Origin: Saprospirales bacterium
GTDB taxonomy: Bacteria > Bacteroidota > Bacteroidia > Chitinophagales > JADIYW01
DNA length: 64,000 nucleotides
Direction: 5' to 3'
Assembly (NCBI GenBank): GCA_016711605.1
Contig: JADJSS010000020.1
Coordinates: 3,337-67,336, forward strand
Position 1 is the stretch's first letter, and every line of letters starts with the position of its first letter. The notes beneath the pieces were generated by a model. It made no database searches, was not told the DNA's origin, and worked only from the letters and a program-made list of their open reading frames with translations. Positions 38,885-47,742 of this stretch are shown one piece after another. Made by a program: the position numbers and the translations under genes.

Positions 38885-41800
38885 TTAAAAAGTTTTACCA
38901 ACAACATTATCAGCATGGTTTGATTTCCATTCTTTACCTTGATCGAATGTTACACCAACAAAGAATGTACGACCAATAAATGGACCACCAACGTTTGTTC
39001 TGTAATCTGGACCAGCTAAGTTAGTTGCACCAACTTTGAAAGTAGTGAATGCTTTTTCAACGAAGTAGCTTAAACTTGCATCTAACATACCACGTGCTTT
39101 AACTGTTCCATCAGCAAAATCTGAAGACCAATCAATTTTTGATTGCCATCTGTAGTCTAAAGAGAAACCTAAACCTTTCCAAACGTTTGTACCTGAAATA
39201 CCAGCAAATACTTGGTGTTTAGAAGCGTTGAAACCTAAATCTCTTGCTGTTGCGGTAGAAGTTCCTTGGTTTTTGATTTTGTAATCCATGTAGTTATAGC
39301 TTGCTCTGATAGTGATTGCTTTAGTTACCATATAACCTAAACCTAAACCAACACCGTAAGAGTATACTTTATCAGCTAAGTTCGTGTATGGTCTCCAAGA
39401 AGTACCAGGAACTAAAGGTAAACCTTTGTGGAAAGCAGTATCTTTATTAACAACAGATAATTGACCAATAAAATCTTTATAGATATTGAAATATCCATTT
39501 AAATCTATTAATAATTTTTTAGCTACAATTCCTTTATATCCTAATTCAACCACTTGTAAATTTTCAGGTTTAACGTAGTTAATGTATGCAGTTTGTAATA
39601 ATGTACTTGCAGCAGAATCTGATTGACCAGATAATTTAGCAGCCACATAGGCGTTATAAGAATCTTGTGTCCAAGCACCACCTTCATAAATGCCATAACG
39701 TTCAGCATTTGCTTTTGTTCCACCTAACAAAATATTAGTTGTTGGAAAATAAATGAATTGTGCTTGTGAATCTGGATTACGGAAACCTGTTTGATAAGAA
39801 ACACGTACATTATGTTCTCTGTTTTTACCAAATGTACCTACTACAGCTACACGTGGTGAGAAAATCATTTTAAAATTTTGATTTTTATCTAAACGAATAG
39901 ATGCCTGAATTTTTAAATGGTCACTAAATAATTTACGCGACAATTGTAAGAAAGCACCGTATTCTTTTATTTTTATTCTTTTATAAGTACCTGTTCCATT
40001 TGGATCTTCGTTGAATACTGTTCCTTGTGTAGATAAGCTATACAAACGATAGTTTCCACCAACTTGAATATCTATCCATTTACCAGTCCAACGAGAAAGA
40101 TCTAACATAGCTTCTGTATGCCATAAACGAGAATTATCAATAAAACCAGCTCCACCACGTTGAAACAATCCATTTCTTACTGCTTCGATTTGAGCTTGTT
40201 GTTCCGCTGCTGTTAAAGAATTCCAAGGTCTATCTGCTCTCGCTCTAGCAGAATCATTCAAAGCTTGAATAAATGTAGGTGTTGCAGTTTGAAGAGCAGC
40301 AGCAGCTGATGGTGATTGTAATGCTAATCCAATAATAGTTGGAGCATAATTACCTAAATAAGTAGGAACCCATTGAGAAGATGAAGGCGATGCTGCTTCA
40401 TTTGTATAAGCACCTAAAGCTGTCATGTTATATGAGTCACCATCTTTAGTTTGAGACATATAAGAACGAACGAAGAAATCTTTAGATTTAATTTCTACTT
40501 TATGAAATTGTTGAGTAAAGTTACGTAATGCATAACGCTCAGAACCTTGATATACTGAATTACCATATCCAACTCTATAGTTGTAAGAAAACTCATAAGA
40601 TTTATCTTTAAAAGGTCGTACATAAATTCCAAAATCACCTTTAATAGATTGTGCTTTATGGTTATCTAATAATTGACCTTCTTTTAATCCAGTTCTTCTT
40701 AAATCAAAACCTAATAAAGAACTAACCGAGTCGATTCTTGAAGTAGCATAAGCAGTTGCGTTAACATTTGTTATACTATCAATTACACCACCTTTAGTTG
40801 CTAAGATCGCGGCTGTATTGGTATTAATTAAAGTTTGAACTTGATTTTGCACTTGTGCTGCAATTACAGCTTGTCCAGCTGGAGAAGCTATATAAGCATC
40901 AGCCATAGCGTTAGCAGTTGCAGGATCTGCACCACCTGCGATTGCTTGGTTATATACTTGCTGACGAACAGCAGCAGTAACACCTGCAGTAATTGCTGGA
41001 ATATTAGCATTTACTTGCGCTGTAACTCCAGCTCTAATTTGTGCTTCAACACCTGCTGCTACTTGAGGACGAACAATTGGCGTTACTGCAGCTGTTCCGC
41101 TTGCAATAAAACCAGGTCTTAATTTTTCGTATGGAACAAAAATTCTATTTTCATCACCATAAGTATTTAAACCATCAAAATTTGTTGCATTTGTTGGATT
41201 TCCACCAATTACTCTATCAGTTCCGTAGTCGTTTGCGTACCAATCAGTTCCTTGGAAAATGCTGAAATTTGCTTTTAAAGCAACAATATCTTCACCTGTT
41301 TTTTTAGACTTAAATGCATGTGCGATACGCATTGCAGCAGTACCCATTGGTTTTACACCATAACCATTTTTTGCTTGTGAAAAACCACCTTTTACTTGAA
41401 AACTAAAGCCAGGTTGTTCAAATGGATTTTTAGAATTCATTAATAAAATACCATTGAATGCATTTGGACCGTATAATGCAGAAGCTGCACCAGGCAATAA
41501 TTCAGTATTGTTAATATCTAACTCGCCAATACCTACAATGTTACCTGTAGGAAAGTTTAATAATGGTGCAGCGTTGTCCATACCGTCCATTAACTGAACG
41601 AAACGAGTATTTGAAATACCACCGAAACCACGTGTGTTTATAGATGTTAAAGTCATAGAACCATTTATGGTTTGTACACCTTTTAATTTTCCTAAATCAT
41701 CATAATAATCTGCAGCTGCTGCATTTTTAATCATTTTTGCATCCATTTTTTCAATGGTTACAGGTGATTCAAGGATTTTTTCTTCTACTCTTGATGCAGA

Positions 41801-42124
41801 AACAACTACATCATTTAATAAACTCGTTTCTTCTGACAACGTAACATTTACGTCATCTTTGCTGCCATCAATTTGTAATTCAGATGTAGCCATACCAACC
41901 ATTGTAATACTTAGTGTAAGCGGTACAGGTTGATTGGTGGTAAGTTCAAATTTTCCGTCGATGTCGGTGACGGTTCCTTCAGTTGTACCTTTAATTGATA
42001 CGTTTGCGCCGATTACGGCTTCTTTTCCGTCAGTAACTTTACCTTTGATAACTGTTTGTGCCATCATAGTAAAACTTGTGAGGAAGAAAATTAATAGTAA
42101 ATTTAGTTTCATATTATACTTCAT
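38885..42124 (-). CDS. TonB-dependent outer-membrane receptor with carboxypeptidase-regulatory domain
   Basis: 1,079 residues. The signal peptide ends SFTMMAQ. A CarboxypepD_reg-like domain (about 25-100; IKGKVTDGKEAVIGANVSIKG) is followed by the plug (VVVSASRVEEKILESPVTIE, with GPNAFNGILLMNSK) and a 22-strand-type barrel ending in FVGVTFDQ near the C-terminus. It imports a ligand through the outer membrane using TonB energy. No SusD partner or uptake genes are adjacent, so the ligand is unknown. A stretch at about 350-440 is an unusual Ala/Val/Gln-rich helical insert with repeated AxVxAxVxA wording. The start may be residue 5 (42112). Confidence 0.93.
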   Translation of the reverse strand: MKYNMKLNLLLIFFLTSFTMMAQTVIKGKVTDGKEAVIGANVSIKGTTEGTVTDIDGKFELTTNQPVPLTLSITMVGMATSELQIDGSKDDVNVTLSEETSLLNDVVVSASRVEEKILESPVTIEKMDAKMIKNAAAADYYDDLGKLKGVQTINGSMTLTSINTRGFGGISNTRFVQLMDGMDNAAPLLNFPTGNIVGIGELDINNTELLPGAASALYGPNAFNGILLMNSKNPFEQPGFSFQVKGGFSQAKNGYGVKPMGTAAMRIAHAFKSKKTGEDIVALKANFSIFQGTDWYANDYGTDRVIGGNPTNATNFDGLNTYGDENRIFVPYEKLRPGFIASGTAAVTPIVRPQVAAGVEAQIRAGVTAQVNANIPAITAGVTAAVRQQVYNQAIAGGADPATANAMADAYIASPAGQAVIAAQVQNQVQTLINTNTAAILATKGGVIDSITNVNATAYATSRIDSVSSLLGFDLRRTGLKEGQLLDNHKAQSIKGDFGIYVRPFKDKSYEFSYNYRVGYGNSVYQGSERYALRNFTQQFHKVEIKSKDFFVRSYMSQTKDGDSYNMTALGAYTNEAASPSSSQWVPTYLGNYAPTIIGLALQSPSAAAALQTATPTFIQALNDSARARADRPWNSLTAAEQQAQIEAVRNGLFQRGGAGFIDNSRLWHTEAMLDLSRWTGKWIDIQVGGNYRLYSLSTQGTVFNEDPNGTGTYKRIKIKEYGAFLQLSRKLFSDHLKIQASIRLDKNQNFKMIFSPRVAVVGTFGKNREHNVRVSYQTGFRNPDSQAQFIYFPTTNILLGGTKANAERYGIYEGGAWTQDSYNAYVAAKLSGQSDSAASTLLQTAYINYVKPENLQVVELGYKGIVAKKLLIDLNGYFNIYKDFIGQLSVVNKDTAFHKGLPLVPGTSWRPYTNLADKVYSYGVGLGLGYMVTKAITIRASYNYMDYKIKNQGTSTATARDLGFNASKHQVFAGISGTNVWKGLGFSLDYRWQSKIDWSSDFADGTVKARGMLDASLSYFVEKAFTTFKVGATNLAGPDYRTNVGGPFIGRTFFVGVTFDQGKEWKSNHADNVVGKTF

Positions 42125-42240
42125 ACATGTTTATTTTGGCTACAAGATATGCAAAAGATTTAATACATTTATTACCATTTCTTAACACATGTGCAAATTT
42201 GTCAAAAATCATGGTTTATGGTTAGAGATTAAAATAAAAA

Positions 42241-42266
42241 CAGTCTGATTTTTTCAAATCAGACTG
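42241..42266 (-). terminator. Terminator of the MORN-like protein gene
   Basis: An 11-bp stem, CAGTCTGATTT / AAATCAGACTG. On the minus strand it is followed by TTTTTATTTT, 25 bp past the stop. Confidence 0.8.
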
Positions 42267-42290
42267 CCTTAAAAGTGAATTTAGTGTGGT

Positions 42291-43028
42291 TTATTGTGCT
42301 TCTACCTCGGTTTTATTTTTATCTTTTAAACGTTTGAATAATCCTTTTTTCACAGGTTGATCACTAGAATTTTCATCGTTAGTATCAAGGTTATTTTTAG
42401 TTTTAGAAGATGAACTTGAATTTTTAGGAATCAATTTAGTATCTAATAAAACACCATCATTACTGTAGTTTTCAATTTTATCAACAACACCAGTTTCTGT
42501 ATAATAAGTCCATTTTCCAATTCTGATATTACATTGACGTTTACTTTGCATATCTTTCCAATTTCCATCTTGATTTTCTCTAAATTGTCCTTCCACTTTT
42601 AACATTTCATTCTCATGGTAAGATTTGTAGCTTCCACACAAGCAATCTTCATATTGAAATGCAGTATATTTCAATTTATCGTCAGCACCATATGTATATA
42701 ACAAACAAGGCAAACACGCACCAGACGCGTCCCAAAATTTTTTATAATTGAAATATTTAGATTTAGTTACTTCAGCACCATTACACATGTAAGCAATTCC
42801 AAATGGTGTTATGCGTTCTTCTAAGTAAACATCAAACGTTCTTAATGTGTCAATTTTTTTGAGTTGATTTACATTATTCTGAGAAAAATAAAAAGTATCT
42901 GCAGTTTTGGAGCGTAAAACTTTCATTTCATACGGATCGACAATATCAATAATGTCTTGCGCGAAGATGAAATTTGAAGAAAACTGAATAATCAATAAAA
43001 CAAAAATAGTTTGTAATGCTTTTCCCAT
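42291..43028 (-). CDS. Secreted protein with MORN/YwqK-like repeats
   Basis: 245 residues from MGKALQTIFVLLIIQ at 43028. The frame to 43145 adds a leader with no signal peptide in front. The signal peptide ends SNFIFAQ. The central part has short repeats such as YHENEMLKVEGQFRENQDGNWK and KWTYYTETGVVDKIENYSNDG, like MORN or YwqK repeats. Several cysteines (CLPCLLY, EDCLCG) may form disulfides or bind metal. The tail is Ser/Asn- and Lys-rich. Its role is unknown. Confidence 0.65.
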   Translation of the reverse strand: MGKALQTIFVLLIIQFSSNFIFAQDIIDIVDPYEMKVLRSKTADTFYFSQNNVNQLKKIDTLRTFDVYLEERITPFGIAYMCNGAEVTKSKYFNYKKFWDASGACLPCLLYTYGADDKLKYTAFQYEDCLCGSYKSYHENEMLKVEGQFRENQDGNWKDMQSKRQCNIRIGKWTYYTETGVVDKIENYSNDGVLLDTKLIPKNSSSSSKTKNNLDTNDENSSDQPVKKGLFKRLKDKNKTEVEAQ

Positions 43029-43151
43029 AGCGAAAGTAAAAGTACATCGCAATATCTTTTTTTTAAGTTTAGAAGAACCAACAGATGTTGACAATGTTGA
43101 ATGCTTATTAGTTATTGGTCGGTCGACTTGGAGTCGTTTGACCAAACCACA

Positions 43152-44345
43152 TCAAACGAAGTCAAAATACTCAAATTTTTCGCCTAAGATATTTTGTTCA
43201 TCAGTGTTGAGCCATTTTTTAAGTAGTGTTGCGTATACTTTTCTAAAATCGACAGCATGTTTTAAGTCGCCATCATCTAAATCAGCTAAGTTTGGTGCTT
43301 CATTATAGACGCCATTTTTTTTCAAATTATTTCCAAATAAAAAAATCTGATTGGCAGTTCCATGATCGGTTCCACCACTGGCATTTTCATTCACACGTCT
43401 GCCAAATTCAGAAAATGTCATTAATAATACATCATTTGCTTTTCCATTTTTTTTCAAATCATCCATAAAAATTTTTACGGTTTCTGATAATTGCTGTAAC
43501 AATTCACCTTGTCGTTTTTGCTGATTGAAATGCGTATCAAAACTTCCTAAAGAAACATAATATACTTTTGTATTTACACCAGAAATTATAAATTCTGAAA
43601 TAGATTTCATGCTTTTTCCAAACTGATGATTTGGATACGTTGCAGCCGATTTATAAATTTTAGAAGTCTGATAAATATATTCAGCTGATGAAATAGTTTC
43701 CGCTAATGTCTTGTATAAATATTCTGCATTATCATGCTGATGATCGCCAATTGCATGTTGTTTTGAAAGCTGATTGATGAATACATTTGATGTAGTTGCG
43801 TACAATCTTTTTGCATCTTTTAGTGCCAAACCTTTTGCGTTGTTTCCTTTCAATGCCAAGCTCAACGTATCGTCTAATTCCAGCACTTGAGTTGGCTTGT
43901 CGCATGTACCACATTGTTCATCTAAATATCTACCGAGCCATCCTGTAGTTTTGTACTCATTGCTTTTACTTGCTGTTTGCCAAATATCCATCGAACGAAA
44001 ATGTGATCGATCTGGTTCTGGATATCCAACATTATTGATTAAGCACATGTTTCCATTATCATACAACTCTTTAAAACCAAGCATCTTTGGATTTAAGCCA
44101 AGTTGATTGTTTAATTTCAAAACTTCATTTTTCTTGATGGCAATTTGTGGACGCGCATTGTAATACAAATCATTTTCATAAGGAACTACCGTATTTAAAC
44201 CATCGTTGCCGCCAGTAAGTTGCACTACTATTAAGATTTTATCTGTATTTTTTGTTGGATTGTTTTCTTGCGCTTTTAAGAAATTTGGTACTAACATCGC
44301 AGTTGATGCAAGTCCTGAAGTTTGTATAAATTGACGTCGTTTCAT
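43152..44345 (-). CDS. DUF1501 domain protein with Tat-like signal
   Basis: 397 residues from ATG 44345; an in-frame GTG at 44351 is less likely. The start MKRRQFIQTSGLAST is a twin-arginine-type export signal. VVQLTGGNDGLNTVVPY and MTFSEFGRRVNENASGGTDHG are the signatures of DUF1501, an alkaline-phosphatase/sulfatase-like fold. In Bacteroidota and Planctomycetota it is nearly always paired with DUF1800. The pair's substrate is unknown. Confidence 0.9.
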   Translation of the reverse strand: MKRRQFIQTSGLASTAMLVPNFLKAQENNPTKNTDKILIVVQLTGGNDGLNTVVPYENDLYYNARPQIAIKKNEVLKLNNQLGLNPKMLGFKELYDNGNMCLINNVGYPEPDRSHFRSMDIWQTASKSNEYKTTGWLGRYLDEQCGTCDKPTQVLELDDTLSLALKGNNAKGLALKDAKRLYATTSNVFINQLSKQHAIGDHQHDNAEYLYKTLAETISSAEYIYQTSKIYKSAATYPNHQFGKSMKSISEFIISGVNTKVYYVSLGSFDTHFNQQKRQGELLQQLSETVKIFMDDLKKNGKANDVLLMTFSEFGRRVNENASGGTDHGTANQIFLFGNNLKKNGVYNEAPNLADLDDGDLKHAVDFRKVYATLLKKWLNTDEQNILGEKFEYFDFV

Positions 44346-44396
44346 GAGCACTGATTTATCGCTGATTAAAATGATTAATTTGATTTTTATGATTGT
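44346..44396 (-). repeat. AATCA-type leader repeat, copy 2 (before DUF1501 gene)
   Basis: On the minus strand this contains ATCAAATTAATCATTTTAATCAGCGATAAATCAGTG leading into the start codon, shown here as two overlapping 10-20 bp phrases shared with the aguB and CoA-binding gene leaders. Confidence 0.55.
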
Positions 44397-44423
44397 GCTT
44401 CGATAAACTTAGCATGACAAACA

Positions 44424-45845
44424 TTAACATAATTGAAATTCTGGCAATGATAAAATATTGATGAATGATTTTTTAATCGTTGAATCTTTGCTTGAATTAT
44501 CTGCATTTGATTTTATAATTTTAATAGTTGAAACGTCTGTTTTCTTTGCTAATAAAAGCGATGTCATTTCATTTTCAACTGCATCAAATTTTGTAAAATA
44601 ATTGATGATTGAAGTCCAATCAGTTTGTGCATTTAATTTTTTAGCTGCTATTTTTTTTATATAGCTTTCCGTCATCATTAGTTGCATTTCCTGTTTCGAT
44701 TCTGGTGTAATTTCTTTTGGCTCAACAGATACTTCTTTATCAAAATAAATTATTTGTGGCAATTGCATTCTAAATAATAATGATGAACTATCAATCCAGC
44801 TTCTGCCGCCGTTCCAGCCAGCAACATTTGGTGGATTGAGCAATATTTGTCCAAGTGTGCGTTGTATAAAAAGTGTACTTTCATTATCTTTAAAAGTAGT
44901 TGGAATAACACGAAACATACCTGCTAATAATTCAATTGGTGATTTAATTTTTGCACCAATATTTTTCTCATCATAAAACCAATCTGAAGAAAAGATAGTG
45001 GTCATCAAACTTTTAATATCGTAATTCGACGAGTAAAAATTATCAGCTAGTTCTTTTATTTTTTCTTCATCAATAATATCGTTTACAAAAAATTTATAAA
45101 TCTTCTTTGTTATAAAATACGCACATTCTTTTTTTGCTAAAATGATTTGCAGAATATCTTCACCAGAAAAATCACCTGTTTTTCCCTGAAAAGTTTTTGC
45201 ATCAAAATCGTGTTGTTGTTTTCTGAATTTGAATTCACCAGTTTTATCAAATGCAAAACCTGTAAAGGCACGTGCTGCTTCTTTCACATCATGTTCCGTA
45301 TAATTTCCACGACCCAATGTAAACAATTCCATTACTTCACGCGCAAAGTTTTCATTTGGATGATCTTTTTTATTTTGCTGATTATTTAAATATTGCAACA
45401 TGGCTGGTGTTTTAGAAATTTCATTCAACATCGTAGCAAAATTTCCAAGTGCATGTTTACGAATGATATCTAAATATTGCTGATCAAAATATGGATTTGT
45501 AGAACGACAAGCAAAATGTCCATGCCAGAACAACGCCATTTTTTCATTTAATTGCGTTGGTGAATGTATCATTTCATTCAACCATAAATTATTTAATTCA
45601 AACACATTTGCTTTCAATAATTTCTTTAAATCTTTCTTTTCTTCTTTTGGTAGATTTTTAATTTTCTCTTTTGCTGCGTCAACTTCTTCTTTTGTAATAG
45701 TGTACAAATAGGTATATTTTATTGGTGTTTTCAGCAAATCAACAATGCTCTTTTTAAGATCAGTTTTTGTTTGCCAATCGTTCAACGTTAAACCAAAAGC
45801 AGCACGATTGTATAAGTGTTTTATTTTATCTTTTTCGGTAAGCAT
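44424..45845 (-). CDS. DUF1800 domain protein
   Basis: 473 residues. IKHLYNRAAFGLTL, NEKMALFWHGHFACR, FAREVMELFTLGRGNYTEHDVKEAARAFTGF and PNVAGWNGGRSWIDSS are the DUF1800 landmarks. No signal peptide is evident, although the partner has one. It lies directly upstream of the DUF1501 gene on the same strand, the usual gene order. It is probably an exported or envelope enzyme pair of unknown reaction. Confidence 0.92.
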   Translation of the reverse strand: MLTEKDKIKHLYNRAAFGLTLNDWQTKTDLKKSIVDLLKTPIKYTYLYTITKEEVDAAKEKIKNLPKEEKKDLKKLLKANVFELNNLWLNEMIHSPTQLNEKMALFWHGHFACRSTNPYFDQQYLDIIRKHALGNFATMLNEISKTPAMLQYLNNQQNKKDHPNENFAREVMELFTLGRGNYTEHDVKEAARAFTGFAFDKTGEFKFRKQQHDFDAKTFQGKTGDFSGEDILQIILAKKECAYFITKKIYKFFVNDIIDEEKIKELADNFYSSNYDIKSLMTTIFSSDWFYDEKNIGAKIKSPIELLAGMFRVIPTTFKDNESTLFIQRTLGQILLNPPNVAGWNGGRSWIDSSSLLFRMQLPQIIYFDKEVSVEPKEITPESKQEMQLMMTESYIKKIAAKKLNAQTDWTSIINYFTKFDAVENEMTSLLLAKKTDVSTIKIIKSNADNSSKDSTIKKSFINILSLPEFQLC

Positions 45846-45910
45846 GATTATTAGACTGATAAAAAATGAATTGGTTTAATGAATAAAAATTTTCCTTTTT
45901 TTTTTTCCAA

Positions 45911-45947
<37 letters not shown>

Positions 45948-45963
45948 GCTGAAAATTAAAAAA

Positions 45964-46002
45964 GTGCGGCGTCTTCATTTCAAAACGAGACGACTTTCTA
46001 TT
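45964..46002 (-). terminator. Probable terminator of the LTxxQ-like gene
   Basis: An imperfect stem (AAAGT-CGTCT with AGACG-CCGC-ACTTT on the minus strand) is followed by Ts, just past the stop of the 46027-46485 gene. Confidence 0.5.
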
Positions 46003-46026
46003 TTATTTTATTCCAGTTATAAAGAA

Positions 46027-46485
46027 TTACATGTCATCGTCTTCGTCAACTTTTGGTTTCTTTGAATTATTGAAATTTGCTTTTTTAAATTCTGCTTTTT
46101 GTTTGCGCCAAACTTGCCAAGTTGTTTTTTGTTCAGCAGTTAATTCATCTTCAATTGCTGCTCTTCTGGTTTTTTGCAACGCTTTTGTTTGTTGTTTATA
46201 CGTTGCTTTATTTGCGGCAACGGTATCTGCTTTTGCTGCACTACGTATGGCATCACGCTTCGAATAAAAATCTTTATTAATGAACATGATTTTTTCGTAT
46301 TGTGTAGTTGTTAACGACAATACTTTTTGCAACGTATCAGTAAAATCCTTTGCACGTGTGTCTGTTTCTGTTGAACTGCTTTTAAATGATTTACCTTTAT
46401 GTTTATTATCTGATTTTGCATTAACAGTTGATATTGCAAATACGGATAAAATGATGGCAAAAAAGAGAAATTTGTAATTTATCAT
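46027..46485 (-). CDS. Small secreted helical protein, Spy/LTxxQ-like (paralogue 1)
   Basis: 152 residues. The signal peptide (FLFFAIILSVFAISTVNA) is followed by a highly charged helical region: LSLTTTQYEKIMFINKDF, AANKATYKQQTKAL and LTAEQKTTWQVWRKQK. The LTxxQ-type repeats recall periplasmic Spy/CpxP chaperones. The tail is acidic (VDEDDDM). The next gene encodes a clear paralogue, so the two arose by tandem duplication. The chaperone role is an inference. Confidence 0.7.
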   Translation of the reverse strand: MINYKFLFFAIILSVFAISTVNAKSDNKHKGKSFKSSSTETDTRAKDFTDTLQKVLSLTTTQYEKIMFINKDFYSKRDAIRSAAKADTVAANKATYKQQTKALQKTRRAAIEDELTAEQKTTWQVWRKQKAEFKKANFNNSKKPKVDEDDDM

Positions 46486-46530
46486 TTATATTTTTTTTGA
46501 AGTTAGAAATATGATTTGAGCTAAAATATA

Positions 46531-46559
46531 AAAGCCGTATCTTTTTGTAATACGACTTT
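46531..46559 (-). terminator. Terminator between the two paralogues
   Basis: A 10-bp stem, AAAGCCGTAT / ATACGACTTT, with one G-U pair in RNA, and T-rich flanks. It lies just after the stop of the upstream paralogue. Confidence 0.6.
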
Positions 46560-46572
46560 ATAATAGTTAAAT

Positions 46573-47019
46573 TTATTGAGGTTCACTCGCATCAATATCG
46601 TCTTCAGAAGGTTTTACTTTATTACCTTTTGTATTTTTAACATGCAATTTTCTCCAAGCTTTCCATGCATCTTTTTGAGCAGTTGTTAAAATGGCATTGA
46701 TCGCTTTTTTTCTAGTTTGATAAGCAGTTTTGATTTGTTCTTTGTAAACAGAAGCATTTGCAGCAATAGTATCAGTTTTCATTGATTTCATTGTAGCTTC
46801 TTTTGTTTTGAAAAACTCAACATTTATTGGAATTACTTTTGCATACTGAATATCAGACAAACCTAATCTTGCTTTTAAAGTATCAGCATTTCTGGTAGCT
46901 TTTTGTTCAATTGTTAACTTTGGTGTTTTTGGTTTTGCTACTTTGTTTTTTTGTGCAAATAAGTTAGTAGCAAAAAATACAATGCTCGCTACTAATAATA
47001 ATTGAATGTGTTTTTTCAT
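46573..47019 (-). CDS. Small secreted helical protein, Spy/LTxxQ-like (paralogue 2)
   Basis: 148 residues. The signal peptide ends VFFATNLFAQ. LGLSDIQYAKVIPINVEFF, AANASVYKEQIKTAY and LTTAQKDAWKAWRKLH align with paralogue 1 over the whole mature length, including a shared tail of acidic residues (DDIDASE). It is secreted and probably periplasmic. Confidence 0.7.
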   Translation of the reverse strand: MKKHIQLLLVASIVFFATNLFAQKNKVAKPKTPKLTIEQKATRNADTLKARLGLSDIQYAKVIPINVEFFKTKEATMKSMKTDTIAANASVYKEQIKTAYQTRKKAINAILTTAQKDAWKAWRKLHVKNTKGNKVKPSEDDIDASEPQ

Positions 47020-47105
47020 TTTTTTAAAATTTATTTTATTTATAAAGTTAGATGAAAATTTTGTGCCAAGGTTTATTTATCGAATGATAAAACTTTGTTA
47101 AAAAA

Positions 47106-47465
47106 TTAGAATTGTCCTGTTGATAGCATAACCAACGTGCAGGCTTCTATTGGTTGAATATTATTATCAAAACAAAGCTGTTCCAGTTCTGCATTTTCTG
47201 TTCCAGGATTAAAAATAACGCGCTTCGGTTTTAGCGAAAAAATATAGTTGTAATATTCTTTTTGTCGTTGTGGATTTACGTAAAGTGTAACGGTATCAAT
47301 ATTTTCATAAACTTTCCAATCAGTTTCAATTGTTGTATTATCAATGATTGCATGCTCAAATCCAAGCGCAATAACATCGTGTCCATATTTGTGCAACATG
47401 CGCACTGCACGATTGCTGTATCGATCTGTTTTTGCACTTGCACCAATTACTACTGTTTTCTTCAT
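47106..47465 (-). CDS. CoA-binding domain protein
   Basis: 119 residues. VVIGASAKTDRYSNRAVRMLHKYGHDVIALG is a Rossmann-type CoA_binding_2 start, and VIFNPGTENAELEQLC and EACTLVMLSTGQF close the fold, like E. coli YccU. The ligand is probably CoA or acyl-CoA; the role is unknown. Confidence 0.88.
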   Translation of the reverse strand: MKKTVVIGASAKTDRYSNRAVRMLHKYGHDVIALGFEHAIIDNTTIETDWKVYENIDTVTLYVNPQRQKEYYNYIFSLKPKRVIFNPGTENAELEQLCFDNNIQPIEACTLVMLSTGQF

Positions 47466-47503
47466 CGCTGATTTAATTGATTAAAATGATTTTGAATCAT
47501 CAC
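47466..47503 (-). repeat. AATCA-type leader repeat, copy 3 (before CoA-binding gene)
   Basis: On the minus strand, ATCATTTTAATCAATTAAATCAGCGATG: the final ATG is the start codon. It matches the leaders of aguB and the DUF1501 gene. Confidence 0.6.
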
Positions 47504-47544
47504 TACTTTATAACATTAACACTTATAAAATACTCAAATTTTTA

Positions 47545-47707
47545 AACCACTTAAGGCACATAAGTTCCGAAGCTTCGGAACAAAGAAAAATTTAAAGGTA
47601 ATTATCAAAGATAGTTCCGAAACTTCGGAAGATAGCTAAGATTTCTTGTTATCTAAATTTTTGTATCTTCTATTATAACTTCAGTTTCTTGAGTGCCTTA
47701 AGTGGTT
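47545..47707. mobile_element. MITE-like element with 15-bp terminal inverted repeats
   Basis: The ends AACCACTTAAGGCAC (47545-47559) and GTGCCTTAAGTGGTT (47693-47707) are perfect inverted repeats. Inside lie a perfect 18-bp palindrome GTTCCGAAGCTTCGGAAC (47564-47581) and a diverged copy GTTCCGAAACTTCGGAA (47614-47630). It has no coding capacity. It sits in the gap between the CoA-binding gene and dnaX. I could not see target-site duplications. Confidence 0.6.
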
Positions 47708-47742
47708 ATTTTTTTATTTAATTTATAGTTGCAATGTCTGCT

